A program made the position numbers and the translations under genes. Shown here in pieces: positions 59,770 to 64,000 of a stretch of DNA of 64,000 bases (the first letter of the stretch is position 1; every line of letters starts with the position of its first letter). The notes under the pieces are model-generated. The model was not told where the DNA came from, did not search any database, and saw only the letters and a program-made list of their open reading frames with translations. Origin of the DNA: Pseudomonadales bacterium (GTDB lineage Bacteria > Pseudomonadota > Gammaproteobacteria > Pseudomonadales > Azotimanducaceae); contig JAEPOO010000001.1 of assembly GCA_017642855.1 (NCBI GenBank), positions 1,459,072 to 1,523,071 on the forward strand, given 5' to 3'.

Positions 59770-60684
59770 TCACTCGGAAGTCTCTTCCTCAGGAAGTGGG
59801 TCGTGACGGACCTGATTTCGCCCACCCTCCTTTGCCTCGTAAAGCCTTTTATCTGCAGCCTCTACCAGCTCTTCATCCGTCATGGGTGTTTCGCCATCCC
59901 AATAGGCAACACCCAGAGAGATACTGATCTTCAGTTCAAGGTCATCGTAGGCAAAAGTATGCGCCTCAACTTCATGACGCACTCTTTCCGCTAACTGAAC
60001 CGCCGCTGGGAGCGGAGATCCACGAAGCAGAAACACAAATTCCTCACCCCCGTAACGGGCAAACACATCGTACCCACGGGCCTCGCTTTCGATCAGCTGA
60101 GCCAGGTGCTTAAGAATAAGATCACCAGCGGGATGACCCCAGGTATCGTTAATCTGTTTGAAATGATCAATATCAAATAAGATCAGACAAAGCCCAACCT
60201 GATTGCGTCGATTATATTCACACTCTTTCTCAAGAACTTCTGTGAAGTACCGCTTGTTGTAAACGCGGGTCAGGCCGTCTTTGATCGCCATGTTACGCAA
60301 CATCATGTGGTACTCGGTATCGTCATCGTCCTGGTAAGTAAACTTGAAAACGACATGCCCGATGGCGACTTTATCACCTTCCGCAAGTTGCGAATGATCA
60401 AAGACGGCTTCCTTATTAATGAAGCTCCCGTTGGTGCTACCAAGATCAGACAGAAAGAATCCGTCAGGGCGATGCACGATCTGTGCGTGTTTGCGGCTGA
60501 TACTGGTGTCAGAAATCGTCAGATCGACGTCATCACTACGACCGATCAAGGTGGTGTCGTCATTGAGCTCATAGACTTGACCTATGAAGTCGCCGCGAAT
60601 CATAACAAGGCAAGGTTTTTTCTCACCAGGCGAGTTGAGGTCTACCTGTGCTGCATGAAGTGTGTATTCTGTACGATCTGACAT
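59770..60684 (-). CDS. FHA domain diguanylate cyclase
   Basis: 304-residue c-di-GMP synthase with a phosphothreonine-binding FHA domain. FHA (about 25-115) has the key residues in LIGRSDDVDL, SRKHAQI and LGSTNGSFINKE. GGDEF (about 130-295) has the active site GGEEF at 212-216 and the product-inhibition RxxD site RGYD at 203-206, five residues upstream. It is predicted active, recruited or activated through a Ser/Thr-phosphorylated partner. No Ser/Thr kinase gene is in the window. Confidence 0.93.
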   Translation of the reverse strand: MSDRTEYTLHAAQVDLNSPGEKKPCLVMIRGDFIGQVYELNDDTTLIGRSDDVDLTISDTSISRKHAQIVHRPDGFFLSDLGSTNGSFINKEAVFDHSQLAEGDKVAIGHVVFKFTYQDDDDTEYHMMLRNMAIKDGLTRVYNKRYFTEVLEKECEYNRRNQVGLCLILFDIDHFKQINDTWGHPAGDLILKHLAQLIESEARGYDVFARYGGEEFVFLLRGSPLPAAVQLAERVRHEVEAHTFAYDDLELKISISLGVAYWDGETPMTDEELVEAADKRLYEAKEGGRNQVRHDPLPEEETSE

Positions 60685-60737
60685 CCGTCGCCGGTTTGGA
60701 TACCGCAGAAAGATCGAAACAATATATCACCTTTTAG

Positions 60738-61505
60738 TCACTTGCCGAAGCGACGTTCTCTCTGCTGGAAGACTCGAATTGCGCGCCAGAAGTCAATCAT
60801 TCGAAATGCCGGCCAGTAGACTTCAGTGAAGTACAGTTCCGAGTAAGCGCTCTGCCAGATCAGAAAGCCCGATAGACGCTCCTCACCTGAAGTACGAATG
60901 ATCAGGTCGGGATCCGGGATACCTTCTGTATAGAGATGGCGAGAGAAGGTCTCCTCGTCAATCTGGTCAGGTTGCAGATCACCGGACTGGACTAACTCGG
61001 CTAGTTTCTTCACGGTGTCAACAATTTCTGCGCGACCACCGTAACTAACGGCGATATTGAGTTGGAAACGATCGTGGTCCTCAGTGAGAGCTTCGGTCTT
61101 CTCAATCTCTCTAATCATTTCTTCGGAAAGATTTTCTCGCTGACCGATGACTTTAATCTTCACGCGCTCTTTTTTAATGACAGGGTCAACCTGGTACTGA
61201 CGAAGCTTACGAAGTATCAGATCCATCAGATAATCAATTTCGTCTTCCGAGCGCTTGTAGTTTTCTGTAGAGAAGCCATACAAGGTGACAATCTTGATAT
61301 CCAGTCGCCAGCACCATCGGAGAAAATCCTCGAGTTTCTGGGAACCAGCATTATGACCTTCGTTAGGAGAAGACATTCCTTTTAAACGAGCAAAGCGGCG
61401 ATTGCCGTCGACGATGAGACCTATGTGCTGCGGACGCGGCCCATCTTTGATCTGAGACCAAAGTAAAGGCTCATAGAGCTTGTAGAGTAGGGCTGGAATG
61501 TTCAC
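60738..61505 (-). CDS. cis-prenyltransferase (UppS family), atypical form
   Basis: 255-residue isoprenyl transferase that extends allylic diphosphates with isopentenyl diphosphate. The catalytic motif is D33-G34-N35-R36-R37 (LIVDGNRRFARLKG) rather than the bacterial UppS MDGNGRWA. Other conserved regions: YGFSTENYKRSEDEI, VSYGGRAEI and IRTSGEERLSGFLIWQ with the final RTSGE. An N-terminal helix (MNIPALLYKLYEPLLW) precedes the domain. The DGNRRF form resembles archaeal/actinobacterial or short-chain Z-prenyl synthases, so the product may not be undecaprenyl diphosphate. Confidence 0.88.
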   Translation of the reverse strand: MNIPALLYKLYEPLLWSQIKDGPRPQHIGLIVDGNRRFARLKGMSSPNEGHNAGSQKLEDFLRWCWRLDIKIVTLYGFSTENYKRSEDEIDYLMDLILRKLRQYQVDPVIKKERVKIKVIGQRENLSEEMIREIEKTEALTEDHDRFQLNIAVSYGGRAEIVDTVKKLAELVQSGDLQPDQIDEETFSRHLYTEGIPDPDLIIRTSGEERLSGFLIWQSAYSELYFTEVYWPAFRMIDFWRAIRVFQQRERRFGK

Positions 61506-61565
61506 TGGTCAGTCAGCTGCTTCGAAGGAGCGCAAGGATAGCAGCAACCACTTGAATTACAACGT

Positions 61566-62720
61566 TCAGAGCAAAGATTTGGGGTCAAGACCCAGCTCTA
61601 CGCGCCCCACAATCTCGTAGATCGGTCGACCCACCATGATGTGCTGTGTTGTGACGTGAACATCGCGAAAACAACGCTGCAAAATACTGTCTTCATAGAT
61701 GGAACTGGACCCACCCGCCTGATAGAGGCGATCAACTGCGGCGGCAGAACTCGACGTCGCATTGACGGCGGCCAGACGGAGACTCGCCTTGGATTCGACG
61801 GACAGTCGCTCACCCTGGCAAGCGATCTCCCAGGCATCATCAATCACCTTATGGATGTAGGCTTCTGCACTCTCCAGATCCGCTTTACTTTCCGCAACCA
61901 ACATCTGGACTCGCGCCTGCTCAGAAAGTCCACGGGTACCACCCGTTGGCACTTTGGACGACGCAACTTCTTTGAATGCAGCCAGTGCCTTGTACCCAAT
62001 GCCAAGGCTCACCGCAGAAACGCCCATCGCGAGCAAGCCAAGTAACGGGAATTGGTAGAGAGGTTTCTGAATCAGAGTCCTGGTTCCCATGACGATCGAA
62101 CGTCCTTCCGGCACAAATACGTCTTTGACGTTGAAATGATGACTTCCTGTGCCGCACAGTCCGGCCACCTTCCAGGTTTCCTCGATTTCGACCTGTGAGC
62201 GTTCAAACATCATGATGTGATGTTCCGGCATACCGGCTTTTCCGGTGCGCTTCTCCTCGTTTTCGAGAATGAAACAACCACCACCAATCCAGCCGGCGTT
62301 AGAAGAGCCACTACCGAAAGGCCACCGTCCCGAAACCCGGTAACCACCTTCAACCACCTCTGCTGTACCCATGGGTGCGGTTACTCCAACGGCAAGTCCT
62401 CCAGGACCATCACCAAAAATCTCACGAGCAAACTGCTCGGGTAACGAGGCGGACAACAAACCTGTCGTTAAACCGATCATGACATTCCAGCCGGCAGAGC
62501 CATCACCAACTGCGACTTCCTTGATCAGTTTGATAAAGGTTGAAGGATGAACTTCTCCACCACCATACTCTTCTGGTACCAGAGCATGAAAGAGACCAGC
62601 ATCTGCCAGCCTCTTCGCTATGTCTGGAGGCAATTGTCGCGCCTGCTCTATTTCCTGGCTGCGAGGTGACAGCTCGCTGGCAATCTGCTGTGCGGCTTCA
62701 ATCAGTTGTGCATCTGTCAT
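61566..62720 (-). CDS. acyl-CoA dehydrogenase-fold flavin monooxygenase-like protein
   Basis: 384-residue protein of the acyl-CoA dehydrogenase fold, closer to oxygenase members (HsaA/p-hydroxyphenylacetate hydroxylase and DszC-like). It has LVPEEYGGGEVHPSTFIKLIKEVA, SAGWNVMIGLTTG, SGRWPFGSGSSNAGW and a C-terminal domain without the dehydrogenase EGT motif (ILQRCFRDVHVTTQHIMVG, the monooxygenase signature). It needs a separate flavin reductase, not present nearby. The ATG at 62720 is preferred over a TTG at 62726. It lies 6 nt to 12 nt downstream of aceK in the same direction. Confidence 0.88.
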   Translation of the reverse strand: MTDAQLIEAAQQIASELSPRSQEIEQARQLPPDIAKRLADAGLFHALVPEEYGGGEVHPSTFIKLIKEVAVGDGSAGWNVMIGLTTGLLSASLPEQFAREIFGDGPGGLAVGVTAPMGTAEVVEGGYRVSGRWPFGSGSSNAGWIGGGCFILENEEKRTGKAGMPEHHIMMFERSQVEIEETWKVAGLCGTGSHHFNVKDVFVPEGRSIVMGTRTLIQKPLYQFPLLGLLAMGVSAVSLGIGYKALAAFKEVASSKVPTGGTRGLSEQARVQMLVAESKADLESAEAYIHKVIDDAWEIACQGERLSVESKASLRLAAVNATSSSAAAVDRLYQAGGSSSIYEDSILQRCFRDVHVTTQHIMVGRPIYEIVGRVELGLDPKSLL

Positions 62721-62732
62721 AACCAAACCCTA

Positions 62733-64000
62733 CTAGATTTCTTGGAGCCGGTCTCTATCGGTATACGGGAATACATCGGAGAGAATCTGATTATGAATCA
62801 TTTTCTGAATCCGCTGCCAACCCTCGCAAGTGAACAGATCCCCGTGTTGCTCAATAAACATGGAACGCAATTTGTCATCGGGAAAGAGGAACGTCGCAAA
62901 CTCCTCTGGGAATACATCGTATTCACCGACATCGAACCAGGCTTCATCTGACTGATGGCCACCCTCCACTTTGGGTATTTCCCTGAAGTTAACCTGGGTT
63001 AGATAACAGATTTCATCGTAATCATAAAAAACCACGCGGCCATGGCGAGTGACACCAAAGTTTTTCAGCAACATATCACCAGGAAAAATATTGGCTGCTG
63101 CCAGATCTTTGATCGCGGCGCCGTAATCCAACAATACTTGATGCAATTGAAAGTCGCTGCAATTTCTAACATATATATTAAGGGGCACCATGAGGCGCTC
63201 CGTATATAGGTGCTGGAAGTGTACGACATCTCCCTTGATGCTTACGGTTCCAGATGCAACTTTTCGCAGCTCTTCGAGCAAATCTGGCTCAAACCGGTCT
63301 TTCGGAAGCTCAAAGTTCATAAATTCCTGTGTATCCGCCATACGTCCGACCCGATCATGAGTTTTAACCAGCCGGTAGGCAGCAAGCACATCGTCACTGA
63401 CTACCGACTTGGTTGCAGGAAACTCATCTTTAATAACTTTGAATACGGTCTGATAGGAATCAAGGGCAAACACGGTCATCACCTGCCCCTTGATGCCTTC
63501 AGCGATATGAAACCGATCTTCACTGCATTTGAGTTGCGCACGGTAGCCCCGAACAAACTCTGTCTTGCCGTGTTTATAAAATCCGATCGAGGTATAGAGT
63601 TCCCAACGATGCTTCGCTGGCAACAGCATCTGCAGATAATCCACGACTCTGGATGGATTACCGGATCTCAACATGAAGTAGGATCTGGTGAAGCTGAATA
63701 CAACAGACAACTTGTTTTCACCCCACAGTACGGCATCGGCAAGAATCCTGCCGTTACTTTCACGGACAAAAGCGATCGCCAAGGGGAAGATGTGCCCATC
63801 AACAATCAACCGACCAATCAGGTACGCCCCCTTGTTTCGATAAAACACCGGCTTCAAGACCTCGATCAGCATATTCGGATGATTTCTCAGTATCGGAATC
63901 TCCCGCTCTAGGCGTTCGGCAATTTTGCGGGCATCCAATTCCGGAGATGCTAAAAAGTCATTGAGCTCCGTATCGCGGAGCAGATCGCCGAGTGACCGCG
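62733..64000 (-). CDS. aceK: isocitrate dehydrogenase kinase/phosphatase, 5' end outside window
   Basis: Bifunctional enzyme that phosphorylates and dephosphorylates isocitrate dehydrogenase, shunting carbon to the glyoxylate bypass during growth on acetate or fatty acids. About 422 of roughly 580 residues are visible; the frame is open to the right edge, with SLGDLLRDTELNDFLASPEL upstream of the TTG at 63938. The ATP-binding loop GIKGQVMTVFALDS and the Lys in VFKVIKDEF are present, as is the catalytic DYDEICYLTQVNFREIP. No aceA/aceB is in the window. It fits a fatty-acid-using lifestyle. Confidence 0.95.
   Translation of the reverse strand, partial: RSLGDLLRDTELNDFLASPELDARKIAERLEREIPILRNHPNMLIEVLKPVFYRNKGAYLIGRLIVDGHIFPLAIAFVRESNGRILADAVLWGENKLSVVFSFTRSYFMLRSGNPSRVVDYLQMLLPAKHRWELYTSIGFYKHGKTEFVRGYRAQLKCSEDRFHIAEGIKGQVMTVFALDSYQTVFKVIKDEFPATKSVVSDDVLAAYRLVKTHDRVGRMADTQEFMNFELPKDRFEPDLLEELRKVASGTVSIKGDVVHFQHLYTERLMVPLNIYVRNCSDFQLHQVLLDYGAAIKDLAAANIFPGDMLLKNFGVTRHGRVVFYDYDEICYLTQVNFREIPKVEGGHQSDEAWFDVGEYDVFPEEFATFLFPDDKLRSMFIEQHGDLFTCEGWQRIQKMIHNQILSDVFPYTDRDRLQEI

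Overview
This 64 kb window is a gene-dense chromosomal segment of a gammaproteobacterium. The evidence is the three-gene split transhydrogenase (pntAA/pntAB/pntB), AceK, a DsbD-type reductase, FxsA, an IlvY-like regulator and a TRAP transporter. It has no tRNA, rRNA, CRISPR array, prophage or complete insertion sequence. The many acyl-CoA enzymes (three acyl-CoA dehydrogenase-fold flavoproteins, three enoyl-CoA hydratases, an acyl-CoA carboxylase subunit, a FAS1-like/MaoC dehydratase pair) plus two LLM-class (F420/FMN-type) oxidoreductases suggest a free-living, probably marine, lipid- or steroid-degrading heterotroph. Lineage below class is inference.

Layout. 1-2.5 kb: the end of a gamma-glutamyltransferase and a GAF-GGDEF cyclase. 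2.7-7 kb: a leftward operon for an MBL hydrolase, TatT and TRAP DctP-DctQ-DctM. 7-12 kb: lipid acyltransferase, HAD phosphatase, Zn-ribbon protein, enoyl-CoA hydratase, histidine phosphatase, LLM oxidoreductase and ExbD. 12-14 kb: a REP-associated (RAYT-type) HUH protein whose catalytic Tyr is replaced by His, then the dehydratase pair. 14-21 kb: DsbD, carboxyltransferase and the pnt operon. 21-31 kb: mixed regulators and small enzymes, and a large Zn-ribbon/membrane/helical-repeat protein. 31-33 kb: an IlvY-like regulator divergent from a MetX-family acyltransferase that looks more like serine O-succinyltransferases. 33-40 kb: acyl-CoA dehydrogenase, hydratase, sugar-lactone oxidase, a DUF72 fossil, PdxA, an MFS transporter and two TetR regulators. 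40.6-45.9 kb: a leftward operon of serine hydrolase, enoyl-CoA hydratase, a NorQ/CbbQ-type AAA ATPase and a NorD/CbbO-type VWA protein. 46-52 kb: FxsA, an M20 peptidase, a lone receiver domain downstream of a decayed histidine-kinase fossil, acyl-CoA dehydrogenase, a DUF4397 lipoprotein, a ribbon-helix-helix protein and a MATE transporter. 53-64 kb: LLM oxidoreductase, Zn-ribbon and membrane proteins, amidohydrolase, sirtuin, NAD(P)-binding protein, CDP-alcohol transferase, FHA-GGDEF cyclase, an unusual cis-prenyltransferase, a flavin monooxygenase-like protein and AceK, which runs off the right edge.

Most worth a second look: the NorQD-like pair co-transcribed with acyl-CoA/ester enzymes and no Rubisco or nitric-oxide reductase nearby; two gene fossils in apparent intergenic gaps (DUF72 at about 36.6-36.9 kb, hybrid histidine kinase at about 48.25-48.6 kb); the Tyr-to-His RAYT; a dispersed repeat present twice; and the SST-like MetX with an IlvY-type operator.
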